DNA from: Caulobacter segnis
Lineage (GTDB): Bacteria; Pseudomonadota; Alphaproteobacteria; Caulobacterales; Caulobacteraceae
Assembly (NCBI RefSeq): GCF_019931575.1
Contig: NZ_CP082923.1
Span: forward strand, 2,728,001 to 2,792,000
Direction of reading: 5' to 3'
Length of the DNA stretch: 64,000 nucleotides
This document shows positions 51,471 to 61,255 of this stretch, one piece after another. Positions within the stretch are counted from its first letter, which is position 1. Every line of letters begins with the position of its first letter. The position numbers and the translations under genes were made by a program. The notes below the pieces were generated by a model. That model saw only the letters and a program-made list of their open reading frames with translations. It was not told where the DNA came from and did no database searches.

Positions 51471-53801
51471 TTACCAACGATAGACGATGTTCGCCCCAAC
51501 CGTGCGCGGCGCGCTGTAGCGGTTGGCCAGCGGCTGGCCGGCGGTCTGGAACTGCAGGAGCGCGATCGACTTGTCCGTCAGGTTCTGCACGAACACCGCC
51601 ACCTGCACCTGCTTGATGTCGACGCCCGCCCGCAGGCCGACCATATCGATATCGTTCAGATAGATCGCCGGCGTGGCCGCCGTCACCGTATCCTGCACGC
51701 CGCCGGTCTGGCCCTGGTAGGAGATGTTGCCGAAGGCGGACACGGCCTCGGTCAGGCGATGGCGGTAGTCGATCGTGGCCGACGAGGTCCATTTAGGGAT
51801 CTGCGCCACCGACGAGCCGATCAGCGGCAGGCCCGAATAGTTGGCCGGCGTCGAGACGTAACGCGCCCGCTGCCGCGCGCCGTTGACGGCCACCGTCAGG
51901 AGACCGCCGCCGACCTGGAAACGACCATCGATGGCGGCCGAGACGCCCCGCGCGTGGACACTACCGCCGTTGATGTTGAAGTTCGTGCCGCCCTGCTGGC
52001 AGGCGTTCACCACGGTGCAGCCGTCGGTGATGACGGTGATGGCGTCCTCGGTCGTCGACCGGTAGGCGGCCAGCCGCACATAGATGTTCCGCGTCGGATT
52101 GCCCTTGAAGCCCACCTCGTAGCTGGTGGTGTCCTCGTTGTCGTAGGTCGGGCGGAACGGGTTCGGCGCGAACGGCGAGGACGTCCGGGCGTTGACGCCG
52201 CCGGCGCGATAGCCGGTGCCTGTCTTGGCGTAGACCAGCGCGGGGATCGGCCCGTCGAACTTGTAGCTGGCGGTCAGGGTATAGTTCAGGCGATCGGACT
52301 TGAAGACATAGGACGCCGGCGCCACCGACAGGGTGTCGGTATAGAGATTGACCGTCCGCTGGCTGGCCTTCTTCTTGTCGCGCGAATAGCGCAGCTCGCC
52401 CGCCAGGGTGAAGGGGCCGGTCCGATAGCGCATCAGGCCGTAGACCGAGTTGGACTGGTTGCGCAGCGGCGCGCGCGACGAGGTGCCGAACACCGCCGGG
52501 AACGTCGCCGGACAGGCCGTCGAGGTCGGCAGCGGCAGGTAGCACAGCGGCGCGGTCGGCGTGCCGGCGCAGATGCCCGCGCCGAGTCGGAAGGTGCACG
52601 GCGAGGTCGAAAGATCCGTGCCGTTCAGGTCGTGCTGCAGCAGGTAGCCGACGCCGCCCAGCCAGTCGAGGTCGCCGTCCATGGCCTGACCGGCCAGGTG
52701 GAAGTCCTGGTAGAAGGTGCGGTCCTTGGCCACGGTCGTGCTCTGGCCGAACGGATAGAGACCCAGCTGGCCCTGCTTCTGCAGCGCGGCCTCGGTCGCG
52801 AGGTCGACGGCCGCCGCGTAGTTCTGGCGCGAGATCCAGTGCGAGGCCATGGTGGTCGAGGTCAGCTTGCCCCAGCCCAGGTCATAGTCGGCCAGGATCA
52901 TGGCGCGTTGCGCCTGCTGGTGGACACCGTCCTTGCCGTCGTGCGGCACGACGTACCTGTCCTGGGTGAACCCCAGGGGCAGCGCGGCGACAAGGCCCGG
53001 CTTCACGACATAGCTGTTCAGGAAGCTCGGCAGGTTCAGGTCCTGGCCGTCGACCAGAACGTCGAGATCCAGCGGCCCCTTGCGGTAGCGCACCTGGCCC
53101 CGGGCGATCCAGCCGTCGGTGTGGTCGTAGTACTTGCCGCTGTTGGGGTTGTAGACCGGCCCTTGCCCTGGCCGATCGACTGGAAGCCGATCCGCGTGGC
53201 GACCTCGTCGGTCAGCTGCTGGTTGACCACGGCCGAGACCTTGGTCTGCTGCAGCTGCTCGGTGTAGTTGGCGCTGACATAGCCGGAATCATTGAACTTC
53301 GGCTTGGCCGAAACGATGTTGACGATCCCGTACTCGGAGTTGCGGCCGTAGAGCGCGCCCTGCGGGCCCTCCAGCACCTCGACCCGCTCCAGGTCGAAGA
53401 AGTCCATGTGACGGAAGTTGCCGCCGCCCAGGGTGCTAGAGCCCACATAGGCGCCGTTGACGAACAGGCCCACGCCCGAGTCCGCGCCGGTCGCGCGCTG
53501 GGTGCCCGAACCCCGGATCGAGATTTCGCTCAGATTGTTGGATTGCAGGTCGTTGAAGCGCACGCCAAGCATGGTGCGCAGCAGGTCGCCAGTGCCGTTG
53601 ACGGGACCCATGGCGTTCAGCTGGTCGGCGGTGACGGCCGAGATCGTCGCCGCCACGTCCTTGAGGCTTTCCTCTTTCCGCTGCGCGGTGACGACGATCT
53701 CCTCGATCGCCGGAATCTCGTTGGACGGAGCCTTCGTCTGGGCCATCGCCGGCGCGGACACCGCCAGCGCGACCGCCGGCGGACATGAACAGGTATCGCA
53801 C
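51471..53801 (-). pseudogene. TonB-dependent receptor interrupted by two frameshifts
   Basis: A receptor of about 775 residues read from three pieces. A GTG at 53801, with a strong GGGAGGG site, begins MRYLFMSA, then the frame changes in the signal peptide near 53771-53783 (an extra G). The plug (PAIEEIVVTAQRKEESLKDV, GVGLFVNGAYVG, ERVEVLEGPQGALYGRNS) is in a second frame to about 53160, where a missing C returns it to the first frame for the barrel (QVRYRKGPLDLDVLVDG to TVGANIVYRW). The indels cancel but leave a premature stop at 53436. Either gene decay or sequence error. Divergent from the GntR gene. Confidence 0.8.
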
Positions 53802-53879
53802 GAAACCCTCCCTTTCGACGCTTTCTTTGGTGCGCCTTTTGACGAGAGGACACACGCGACGTCCGGTAGTGTCAACGAA

Positions 53880-53892
53880 ATTGTACAACAAT
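53880..53892. promoter_or_regulatory. GntR-type palindrome between TBDR and GntR genes
   Basis: ATTGT-ACA-ACAAT is a perfect palindrome matching the FadR-type TNGTNNNACNA pattern. It lies in the divergent region of the GntR gene and the broken TBDR, as expected for an autoregulated operator. Confidence 0.6.
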
Positions 53893-54035
53893 CTTAAATG
53901 AATTATTGGAATATTCTTATTCCATTGAACGGCAATATGATCACTATCCGCTTTCGCGAACCGGATTTCGCCGCCAAGATGGTCACGTCGCCGACAAGCG
54001 ATCCTCAGCCACAAGACCCAAGGGTTTCCTGCGCC

Positions 54036-54752
54036 ATGCCCGAGCCGCTCGCGCGCTCCCCCACCGCCCCGACGCTCGCGGACTCGCTCCGCCGCCAAAT
54101 CCAGGACGGCCTGCTCTCGCCGGGCGAATGGCTGCGCGAGGCGCGGATCTGCAACGAGTTCGGCGTCGGGCGCACCATCGCCCGCAAGGCGCTGCGCACC
54201 CTGGCCGACGACGGCCTGGTGGTGATCGAGGAGAACCGCGGCGCCTATGTCGCGGCGACCTCGGTGCAGGAGGTGTTCGACCTCTACGAGGTGCGCGCCG
54301 CCCTCTACGGCTGCGCCGCCCGCTTCGCCTGCATCCGCGCCACGCCCAAGCACATGGGCGAGACGCTGGACCTGGTCGACAAGCTGATCACGGCGTCGGA
54401 GACCGGCGCCTCGGCCGAGGACCTGATCCACCAGAGCGAGGACATCTTCAGCCGCCTGGCCGGCGTCTCAAGCCAGGACGCCCAGAAGATGATCGAGTCC
54501 ATCCGGCGCAAGACCCGCTGGCACTATTCCTATGTCAGCCTGGCCGAAAGCACCGATGGCGCGCCGTTCAATCACTGGCGCGTCGTGCGCGCCGGCCTGG
54601 CCAAGCGCGACGGAGCCATGGCTTCGGAAGGCGCGCGCAACATCCTCTACCACATGCAGAACGAGGCCATGCGCCTGATGATCTCGCGCGGCTACGGCCT
54701 GATGCCGACCGAGGACACCCGGCCCGCGCGCGCTCGAAAGGCCTCCGCGTAA
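54036..54752 (+). CDS. GntR-family regulator (FadR/FCD type)
   Basis: A 238-residue regulator. The winged helix is LADSLRRQIQDGLLSPGEWLREARICNEFGVGRTIARKALRTLADDGLVVIEENRGAYVA, followed by a helical FCD ligand domain (VFDLYEVRAALYGCAARFAC, DLIHQSEDIFSRLAG, EGARNILYHMQNEAMRLMI). ATGs at 53937 and 53979 are alternative starts; 54036 is where family similarity begins. The palindromes at 53880, 49418 and 22758 fit its expected target. It probably senses an organic acid and represses the neighbouring receptor and hydrolase genes. Confidence 0.88.
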   Translation: MPEPLARSPTAPTLADSLRRQIQDGLLSPGEWLREARICNEFGVGRTIARKALRTLADDGLVVIEENRGAYVAATSVQEVFDLYEVRAALYGCAARFACIRATPKHMGETLDLVDKLITASETGASAEDLIHQSEDIFSRLAGVSSQDAQKMIESIRRKTRWHYSYVSLAESTDGAPFNHWRVVRAGLAKRDGAMASEGARNILYHMQNEAMRLMISRGYGLMPTEDTRPARARKASA

Positions 54753-54775
54753 CCCACAGAAGCGGGACAACCGAC

Positions 54776-55795
54776 ATGACCTTCGCGATCTCACGCCGCC
54801 GCTGCCTCGCCGGCGCGGGCGCCCTGGCGGCCACCCCGGCCCTGGCCGCCGCGACGCCGCCGGATCTCCAACCCGTGTTGGACTATGTCCAGGGCCAGAG
54901 GACGACAGGCTTCCTGATCGTCCAGGACCGGCAGATCCTGGCCGAACGCAACTGGCCCCTGCCGGCCGACGCCGCCGACTTCCGCCTGGCCTTCACCTAC
55001 GGCCCCGCCCCGGACGGCGCGCTGCTGGAGGACGTCGCCTCGCAGCAGAAGAGCTTCGTGGCCGTGCTGGCGGCGATCGCGATCGACAAGGGCCTGCTGG
55101 ACGTCGAGAGGCCGGTCGCCGACTACATCGGCGCGGGCTGGTCCAAGGCCTCGCCGGAGCAGGAACAGGCGATCCGCGTGATCCACCTGCTGACCATGTC
55201 CTCGGGCCTGAACGAAGCGTTTGGTTATGTCGCCCCGGCGGGAACGCAGTTCTTCTACAACACCCCCGCCTACGCCGTGACCAAGCGCGTGCTGGCGGCG
55301 GTCGCCAAGACCCCGCTGGAGACCATTACCCACGACTGGCTGACCAAGCCGACGGGCATGACGAACACCGCCTGGCGCCAGCGCCCCGCCGCGCTCGTTG
55401 TCCCGGGCAACGCCACCGGCCTGGTCACCACGCCGCGTGACATCGCCACGTTCGGCCAACTGGTGCTGGATGGCGGCAAGGCCCGCGACGGCCGCCAGGT
55501 CGTGTCGCAGGCGTCTCTCTCGACCCTCTTCGCCCGCTCGGCGACCAACTCGGCCTACGGGCGGCTGTGGTGGCTGAACGGCGGCGCCGAGACGGTCCGC
55601 GCGGGCGGCGTCCGCACGCCGGGCCAGCTGATCCCCGCCGCCCCGGCCGACCTGGTCGCCGCGCTCGGCGCCATGGACCGTCGCCTGTATGTCGTCCCAA
55701 GCCGCAAGCTGATCGTCGTGCGCACGGGCCAGGCGGCGCTGGACAAGGACTTCGACCAGCAGCTGTGGTTGCGCCTGTCCAAGGCCCTGGGCTAG
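54776..55795 (+). CDS. Secreted serine hydrolase, beta-lactamase fold
   Basis: A 339-residue Tat-exported enzyme (SRRRCLAGAGALAATPALA). The SxxK motif is in VASQQKSFVAVL, the second motif region is FFYNTPAYAVTKRV, and TTPRDIATFGQLVLDGG is typical of the class C/esterase family. It starts 23 bases after the GntR stop, so probably co-transcribed. Together with the cytoplasmic paralogous hydrolase at 48081 this suggests ester or lactone breakdown under GntR control. An actual beta-lactamase role cannot be excluded. Confidence 0.85.
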   Translation: MTFAISRRRCLAGAGALAATPALAAATPPDLQPVLDYVQGQRTTGFLIVQDRQILAERNWPLPADAADFRLAFTYGPAPDGALLEDVASQQKSFVAVLAAIAIDKGLLDVERPVADYIGAGWSKASPEQEQAIRVIHLLTMSSGLNEAFGYVAPAGTQFFYNTPAYAVTKRVLAAVAKTPLETITHDWLTKPTGMTNTAWRQRPAALVVPGNATGLVTTPRDIATFGQLVLDGGKARDGRQVVSQASLSTLFARSATNSAYGRLWWLNGGAETVRAGGVRTPGQLIPAAPADLVAALGAMDRRLYVVPSRKLIVVRTGQAALDKDFDQQLWLRLSKALG

Positions 55796-55820
55796 CGGCG
55801 GCGGCTCGGGCCGCCGCCGC
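55795..55820. terminator. Bidirectional terminator hairpin
   Basis: GCGGCGGCGGC and GCCGCCGCCGC are perfect 11-bp arms around TCGG, between two convergent genes. The T-run is weak. Confidence 0.6.
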
Positions 55821-55826
55821 TCCCCT

Positions 55827-57119
55827 TCAGGTCTTCTTGGCCCGCCGCGCCAGCGCGATCGTGCTGATCAGCGACACCATGCACATGGCGAACAGGTAGA
55901 CCGCGATCGAGCCGCTGGACTTGAAGCGCTCGAACAGCGCCGTGGCGATGATCGGCGCGAAGCCGCCGCCGAACACCGAGCCGATCTGATAGCCCAGCGA
56001 GGCCCCGGAATAACGGACCTCCACCGGGAACAGCTCGGCGAACAGCGCCGCCTGCGGACCGTACATCAGGCTGATCAGCACCAGGGCGACGCCGATCGCC
56101 GTGGTGATGGCCACGGGCGAGCCGGTGTCGATCAACGGGAACATGGCGAAGGCCCACAGGCCGCACAGCACTGCGCCCGCCATGAAGATGCCGCGCCGCC
56201 CGAACCGGTCCGAGGCCGCGCCGCACGCGACCAGCACGGGGACCATCACCACGCTGCCGATCATCACCGCCGACAGCATGGTCTCCTTGGGGATGCCGAC
56301 GGTGGTCGCGCCATAGGCCACCGCATAGGTGATGGCGACGTAGAAACAGGTGTTGTTGGCCACGAACGCCCCGCCGGCCAGCAGGACGTCGGCGGTGTGC
56401 TCCTTCAGGATCCGCACCAGCGGCGGCGCCCTGGGATGATCCGCCGCCTCGGCCTTGGCGGCTTCGAACGCCTCGGGCTCCTCCAACACGAACTGGACGT
56501 AGAGACCGATCAGCACCAGGGCCAGGCTCAACAGGAACGGAACCCGCCAACCCCAATCGAGGAAATGGTCGGCCGGCAGCAGCACGCCCGCCAGCAGGAA
56601 GACGACATTGGCCAGGACCACGCCCAGCGGCACGCCGATCTGCACGAAGCTGCCGTAGAAGCCCTGCTTCCCCGGCGGCGCGCTTTCGATGGCCAGCAGC
56701 GCCGCCCCGCCCCACTGCCCGCCCACGGCCAGGCCCTGGACAAAGCGCAAGGCGACCAGCAGCAGCGGGGCCAACGCTCCGACGCGGGCATAGGTCGGCA
56801 GCACGCCGACCAGAGCCGTGGCCACACCCATGATCAGCAACGCGACAGCCAGAGCTCGCTTGCGGCCGAACAGGTCGCCGAAATGGCCGAACAGCAGTCC
56901 GCCGATCGGCCGGGCGACGAACCCCACCGCGAAGGTGCTGAAAGCCGCGATCTGGGCCACGAACGGCGGCAGATCGGCGGGGAAGAACAGCTTGGGGAAC
57001 ACCAGCGCCGCGGCGGTGCCGTAGATGAAGAAGTCGTACCACTCGATCGCCGCCCCGGCCGAGGCCGTCACGGCGATCTTGATGATCGATGAGCCCGTAG
57101 GCGCCCTCTGTCGGGCCAT
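55827..57119 (-). CDS. MFS transporter, metabolite:proton symporter type
   Basis: A 430-residue transporter with 12 helices. IEWYDFFIYGTAAALVFPKLFFP at helix 1, RPIGGLLFGHFGDLFGRKRAL in loop 2-3, and RFVQGLAVGGQWGGAALLAIE at helix 4 are hallmarks of the ProP/ShiA/KgtP group carrying organic acids. It lies 51 bases after the DUF3089 stop on the same strand, so it may take up or export an acid handled by the ester and acyl-CoA genes. Substrate unknown. Confidence 0.9.
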   Translation of the reverse strand: MARQRAPTGSSIIKIAVTASAGAAIEWYDFFIYGTAAALVFPKLFFPADLPPFVAQIAAFSTFAVGFVARPIGGLLFGHFGDLFGRKRALAVALLIMGVATALVGVLPTYARVGALAPLLLVALRFVQGLAVGGQWGGAALLAIESAPPGKQGFYGSFVQIGVPLGVVLANVVFLLAGVLLPADHFLDWGWRVPFLLSLALVLIGLYVQFVLEEPEAFEAAKAEAADHPRAPPLVRILKEHTADVLLAGGAFVANNTCFYVAITYAVAYGATTVGIPKETMLSAVMIGSVVMVPVLVACGAASDRFGRRGIFMAGAVLCGLWAFAMFPLIDTGSPVAITTAIGVALVLISLMYGPQAALFAELFPVEVRYSGASLGYQIGSVFGGGFAPIIATALFERFKSSGSIAVYLFAMCMVSLISTIALARRAKKT

Positions 57120-57170
57120 GATGTCCTCCCCGCGCTCTGTCGGCGCGTCGTTGCGTGATGGGCGGCCGGA

Positions 57171-58349
57171 TCAGTTCCGGCGGCGCTCGTAGGTCTCGGC
57201 CTGCTGGCCGACGATGCGGATCAAGGCGCCGATCGAATGGTCGACATCGATCAGGTGCAGGCCCCACGCCAGGTCCGGCCCCGCCTTGCGGACGATCTCG
57301 CCGCCCAGTTCGTCGGTGCGCGGATCGGCGGGATCGGCGTTCACGTGCAGGGCCAGGTAGTCGAAGTCGCCCCGGCGGACACACTGGGTCGTCACCAGGC
57401 CCGGCGTCTTCACGAACGGCGTGCCGATCGGCCGCATGGGCCGCACCCAGTCCGTCGGACGATCGCCGCCCGAGCCGTTCAGGAAGCCCCTGGTCAGGAA
57501 GTACGACTCCGGCTGTCCAGGCCCGCCCGCCAAGTTCGCCGGATTGACACAGGCCGCGCGCAGACCGTCCCGAGCCCGGCCAAAACGCGCGGTCTCCGGC
57601 GGCGGCAGGCGATCGCGGAAGGTGACATAGGTGATCACGCAGCCGATCTGGCCGGCGTCATGGCAGAGCGGCGTCGACTTGAAGGAGCCGCCGACGTCCT
57701 TGTCCGGCGGCACGGCGACCAGGCCGCCCATCAGCAGGGCGGAGACCAGCTGCTTGTGAACCGGCTTGCCCTCGATCTCCTCGGCCAGTAGGCGGGTCAA
57801 CATGACCGTCCCCTGGCTGTGACCGATCAGGACGACGCCCCGCCCCTTGTTCTCATGGGCGAGGTACCAGGCCCAGGCGTCGAGGACGTCGGCATAGGCT
57901 CCGACGCCGGGCGGCGGCGGATCGCCCTCGGGCGCGGGTCCGCCGCTGGCCACGCGCAGGCGGCGCAGCGTGCCCTGGCGATACAGCGGCGCGAACTGAC
58001 GACACACCGAGCCGAAACGGGCGAATTGCAGCTTGATGTCGTCCCACTCGTCGGCGTTCGGCGAGAAGTCCGAGATCCAGCCCGGATCGTTCGACACGGT
58101 CGGATAGACGAAGAAGCAATCGACCTTCGGCGCCTTGGCCGGAACATGGCGTTCGACCGTCAGCTTGCCGCTGGGCGCGACGATGGTGGCAGTCAGGTCG
58201 ACCTTGCAGCGGTTGTCCTTCAGGTCTGGCCGGCACAGCCACAGCGCCGTGTCGGCGTAGTCGGCGTGCGCGACCGTGGGATCGGGCGCCCGGGCCAGGG
58301 CGGCGCCGTGCGCGGCCATCAGCGCCGCCAGCCCGAGCAGCCACCGCAT
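57171..58349 (-). CDS. DUF3089 lipase-like secreted protein
   Basis: A 392-residue exported alpha/beta-hydrolase-like protein. Signal peptide (WLLGLAALMAAHGAALA), then WLCRPDLKDNRC, VDCFFVYPTVSNDPG (a DUF3089 hallmark), the nucleophile elbow GHSQGTVML, and a C-terminal HVNADPAD. Cysteines are frequent, as in periplasmic proteins. The ATG overlaps the thiolase stop (ATGA). A lipase or esterase role fits the family and the acyl-CoA genes beside it. Confidence 0.85.
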   Translation of the reverse strand: MRWLLGLAALMAAHGAALARAPDPTVAHADYADTALWLCRPDLKDNRCKVDLTATIVAPSGKLTVERHVPAKAPKVDCFFVYPTVSNDPGWISDFSPNADEWDDIKLQFARFGSVCRQFAPLYRQGTLRRLRVASGGPAPEGDPPPPGVGAYADVLDAWAWYLAHENKGRGVVLIGHSQGTVMLTRLLAEEIEGKPVHKQLVSALLMGGLVAVPPDKDVGGSFKSTPLCHDAGQIGCVITYVTFRDRLPPPETARFGRARDGLRAACVNPANLAGGPGQPESYFLTRGFLNGSGGDRPTDWVRPMRPIGTPFVKTPGLVTTQCVRRGDFDYLALHVNADPADPRTDELGGEIVRKAGPDLAWGLHLIDVDHSIGALIRIVGQQAETYERRRN

Positions 58350-59521
58350 CACAGGACCTCGAAAAGACCCGCCGCACCCATGCCGCCGCCGACGCACATG
58401 GTGACGACGACGTGCTTGGCGCCCCGGCGCTTGCCCTCCAGCAGCGCATGACCGACCAGACGCGAACCCGACATGCCGTAGGGATGACCCATCGCGATCG
58501 CGCCGCCGTTGACGTTCAGGATCTCGTCCGGAATGCCCAGGTGGTCGCGGCAATAGACGACCTGGCAGGCGAAGGCCTCGTTCAGCTCCCAGAGGCCGAT
58601 ATCGTCCATCGACAGCGCGAAGCGCTCCAGCAGCCGTGGGATCGCGAAGACCGGGCCGATGCCCATCTCGTCGGGCTTGGTCCCAGCGACCGCCATGCCG
58701 ACATAGCGCCCCAGCGGTTCCAGGCCGCGCTTCTCGGCCAAGCCCGCCTCCATGACCACGCAGGCCGAGGCGCCGTCCGACAGCTGGCTGGCGTTGCCGG
58801 CGGTGACCACGCCGCCCGGCCGCACGGCCTTGAGGGCGGCCAGACCTTCCAGCGTCGTCTCGGGTCGCACGCCCTCGTCGCGCTCCAGGGTCACCTCACG
58901 ATGCGAGATCGCCTGGGTGGCCTTGTCGACGACCTTCATCGTGGCGGTCATCGGCGCGATCTCGGCGTCGAGCCGGCCGGTCTGCTGGGCGGCGGCGGCG
59001 CGGTACTGCGAAGCCAGGCTGTAAAGGTCGCAGGCCTCACGGGTGATCCCGTAGCGCGCGGCGACGGTCTCGGCGGTGTCCAGCATCGGCATGTAGGCGT
59101 CGGCATGCAGAGCCACGAGACCTGGATCCTGGTCGACCCGCAGCTCGGGCGTCTGGACCAGCGAGATCGACTCCACGCCGCCGGCGACGATCACGTCCAT
59201 GCGGTCGACGATGATCTGCTTGGCCGCCGTGGCGATGGTCATCAGGCCCGACGAGCACTGACGGTCCATGGTCATGCCGGGGACGGTGACGGGCAGGCCC
59301 GCCCGCAGCGCCGCCATGCGGCCGATGGTGTGCTGATAGCCTTGCGGCAGCGAACAGCCGAGGATGCAGTCCTGGACCTCGTCCGGCGCCACGCCCGCGC
59401 GCTCGACGGCGGCGGACAGGGCGTGGGCGGCCAGGGTCGGCGACGGGGTGTCGTTGAAGGCTCCGCGATAGGCGCGGCCGATCGGCGTGCGCGCCGTGGA
59501 GACGATGACGGCCTGACGCAT
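58349..59521 (-). CDS. Acetyl-CoA acyltransferase (thiolase)
   Basis: A 390-residue thiolase. [13 protein letters not shown] places the nucleophilic Cys89; the C-terminal [20 protein letters not shown] and [13 protein letters not shown] carry the catalytic His and second Cys. It cleaves 3-ketoacyl-CoA to acetyl-CoA and a shortened acyl-CoA. It is coupled by ATGA overlaps to the SDR upstream and the DUF3089 gene downstream. It would complete a beta-oxidation-type pathway with the SDR and the CoA ligase. Confidence 0.93.
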   Translation of the reverse strand: MRQAVIVSTARTPIGRAYRGAFNDTPSPTLAAHALSAAVERAGVAPDEVQDCILGCSLPQGYQHTIGRMAALRAGLPVTVPGMTMDRQCSSGLMTIATAAKQIIVDRMDVIVAGGVESISLVQTPELRVDQDPGLVALHADAYMPMLDTAETVAARYGITREACDLYSLASQYRAAAAQQTGRLDAEIAPMTATMKVVDKATQAISHREVTLERDEGVRPETTLEGLAALKAVRPGGVVTAGNASQLSDGASACVVMEAGLAEKRGLEPLGRYVGMAVAGTKPDEMGIGPVFAIPRLLERFALSMDDIGLWELNEAFACQVVYCRDHLGIPDEILNVNGGAIAMGHPYGMSGSRLVGHALLEGKRRGAKHVVVTMCVGGGMGAAGLFEVL

Positions 59522-60414
59522 CACGCGCGCCCTCCCGCGACCTTGGCGACCAGACCGGCGCTGGCCACCTCGCGCTCGGCCTGGGCGAAGCCGTAGGCCG
59601 GCACGGTCTCGCCAGCGCGATCGGTGACCTCGTCCCACTGGCGGATCAGCACCTCGCCCGCGTCCGCGCCGCCGCCGATGTAGCGGCCCTCGGTCAGGGT
59701 CACGTTGGCGGTCGCGAAATGGCCAGCGCCGGCGCACAGGATGGCGCGGGTCGGGGCGTCGTCATGCACCAGAGCCAGCAGGCCCGGGCTGACCAGGGCC
59801 GGGTCGAGGCGTTGCAGGCTGTCCTCCGACAGCACGCCCTCGGTCATGCCCGTCGCCGCCGTCGGGGCCAGGCAGTTGACCCGCACATTGTACTTTTCGC
59901 CCTCGATGGCCAGGGTCTGCATAAGCCCGACCAGCGCCATCTTGGCCGCGCCGTAGTTGGCCTGGCCGAAATTGCCGTAGAGGCCCGAGGACGAGGTCGT
60001 CATGACGATGCGGCCATAGCCCTGCTCGCGCATGATCCCCCAGACGGCCTTGGCGCAGACCGCCGCGCCCATCAGGTGGACGTCGACCACCAGGCGGAAG
60101 TCGTCGAGCGTCATCTTGGCGAAGCTCTTGTCGCGCAGGATGCCGGCGTTGCTGATCAGGATGTCGATCCGGCCCCAGCGGGCCACGACCTGTTCGACCA
60201 TCGCCCCCACCGCCGTCTCGTCGGTGACCGAGGCCGCCACGCCGATCGCCGCACCGCCGGCGGCCGCGATCTCGGCGGCGACGCGGTCGGCCGCCTCTTG
60301 GGTCAGGTCATTGACGACCACCTTGGCGCCCTGGCTGGCAAGATACAGCGCGTGGGCGCGGCCCAGCCCTCCGCCCGCTCCAGTGACGATCGCGACACGT
60401 CCGTCCAGCAACAT
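59521..60414 (-). CDS. SDR oxidoreductase, 3-hydroxyacyl-CoA dehydrogenase type
   Basis: A 297-residue NAD(P)-dependent enzyme. The Rossmann motif [31 protein letters not shown], the serine in TTSSSGLYG and the YxxxK in [10 protein letters not shown] are all present. Its close resemblance to the dehydrogenase domain of peroxisomal multifunctional enzyme type 2 (HSD17B4) supports a 3-hydroxyacyl-CoA substrate. First gene of the unit with thiolase and DUF3089. Two inverted repeats upstream (60435-60476) suggest TetR control. Confidence 0.88.
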   Translation of the reverse strand: MLLDGRVAIVTGAGGGLGRAHALYLASQGAKVVVNDLTQEAADRVAAEIAAAGGAAIGVAASVTDETAVGAMVEQVVARWGRIDILISNAGILRDKSFAKMTLDDFRLVVDVHLMGAAVCAKAVWGIMREQGYGRIVMTTSSSGLYGNFGQANYGAAKMALVGLMQTLAIEGEKYNVRVNCLAPTAATGMTEGVLSEDSLQRLDPALVSPGLLALVHDDAPTRAILCAGAGHFATANVTLTEGRYIGGGADAGEVLIRQWDEVTDRAGETVPAYGFAQAEREVASAGLVAKVAGGRA

Positions 60415-60434
60415 CGAAAATCCCCTTCAAACTC

Positions 60435-60476
60435 GCGAACCGACGTTCGCATACTTTTTCACTAACTCGACAGTGA
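60435..60476. promoter_or_regulatory. Palindromes upstream of the SDR, probable TetR operator
   Basis: GCGAACCGACGTTCGC (60435-60450) has perfect 6-bp arms around CGAC. A second imperfect dyad, TCACT-N8-AGTGA, lies at 60459-60476. They sit in the 103-base gap between the TetR gene stop and the SDR start, where the unit's promoter should be. Confidence 0.5.
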
Positions 60477-60517
60477 GCATCTTAAATAGACCGCCGGCCC
60501 GTGAGCGGCGCCCACTT

Positions 60518-61255
60518 CTAGGTCTTCTCCGGCTCCTCGCGCCCGCAGACGGACAGGAAGCCGGCGGCCATGAAGGCGGCCATCCGCGCCTTCACGGCGG
60601 CGAAGTCGTCGGACTGGCAGGCGCCGCGCGACAGCTTGTCGATGCGCCCCGTGCGGGCCAGGGTCAGCATCAGCGCGCCGGTGACGAAGTGGTAGCCCCA
60701 GAAGATGTCGGCCTCCGAACACTGCGGCAGCGCCCGCTTCAAGAGATCGATCAGCCGCAGCACCACCGGATCGAAATGCTGGTCCATCAGGGCCGCGCCC
60801 CATTCGGGCGTGTTGGCCACCTGGGCGCCGAGGGCGGCGTAGTTTTTCCATCCCTCCCCGCCCTGGATGTAGAGGTCGAGATCGGTGTCGAGAAAGGCGC
60901 GCAGCGCGCCCTCCACGGTCGGCGCGCCGGCGCAGGCCGCCTCGTAGTCGTCCAGCGCCTGCATCCGCCGCTCGCTGGTGACCACCGCCCGGCGGGCGAA
61001 GACCGCGTCGAACAGGGTCTTCTTGTCCGCGAAGTAGTAGTTCATCAGCGTGTGGTGGACGCCCACCCGCTTGGCGACGTCCTTCAAGGTGACGCCATGC
61101 AGGCCGTGCCGCGAGAATAGCTCCTCGGCCGCGTCGAGGATCTGCTCCATCATCTCGGCGCGCTGGTCGGCCTTGGTGGTGCGTCGACGCGGGGTTTCGG
61201 ACACGGGATGGATTCCCTTTCCTGCCGGCGCGGGAGGCGTGGACGAATGAAGCAT
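60518..61255 (-). CDS. TetR-family transcriptional regulator
   Basis: A 245-residue regulator. The helix-turn-helix is AEMMEQILDAAEELFSRHGLHGVTLKDVAKRVGVHHTLMNYYFADKKTLFDAVF, followed by a helical ligand-binding domain (about residues 90-240). The start at 61255 overlaps the CoA ligase stop (ATGA); a GTG about 20 residues in is an alternative. As in FadR/PsrA-like TetR proteins it may sense an acyl-CoA and control both its own unit and the SDR-thiolase unit. Confidence 0.88.
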   Translation of the reverse strand: MLHSSTPPAPAGKGIHPVSETPRRRTTKADQRAEMMEQILDAAEELFSRHGLHGVTLKDVAKRVGVHHTLMNYYFADKKTLFDAVFARRAVVTSERRMQALDDYEAACAGAPTVEGALRAFLDTDLDLYIQGGEGWKNYAALGAQVANTPEWGAALMDQHFDPVVLRLIDLLKRALPQCSEADIFWGYHFVTGALMLTLARTGRIDKLSRGACQSDDFAAVKARMAAFMAAGFLSVCGREEPEKT

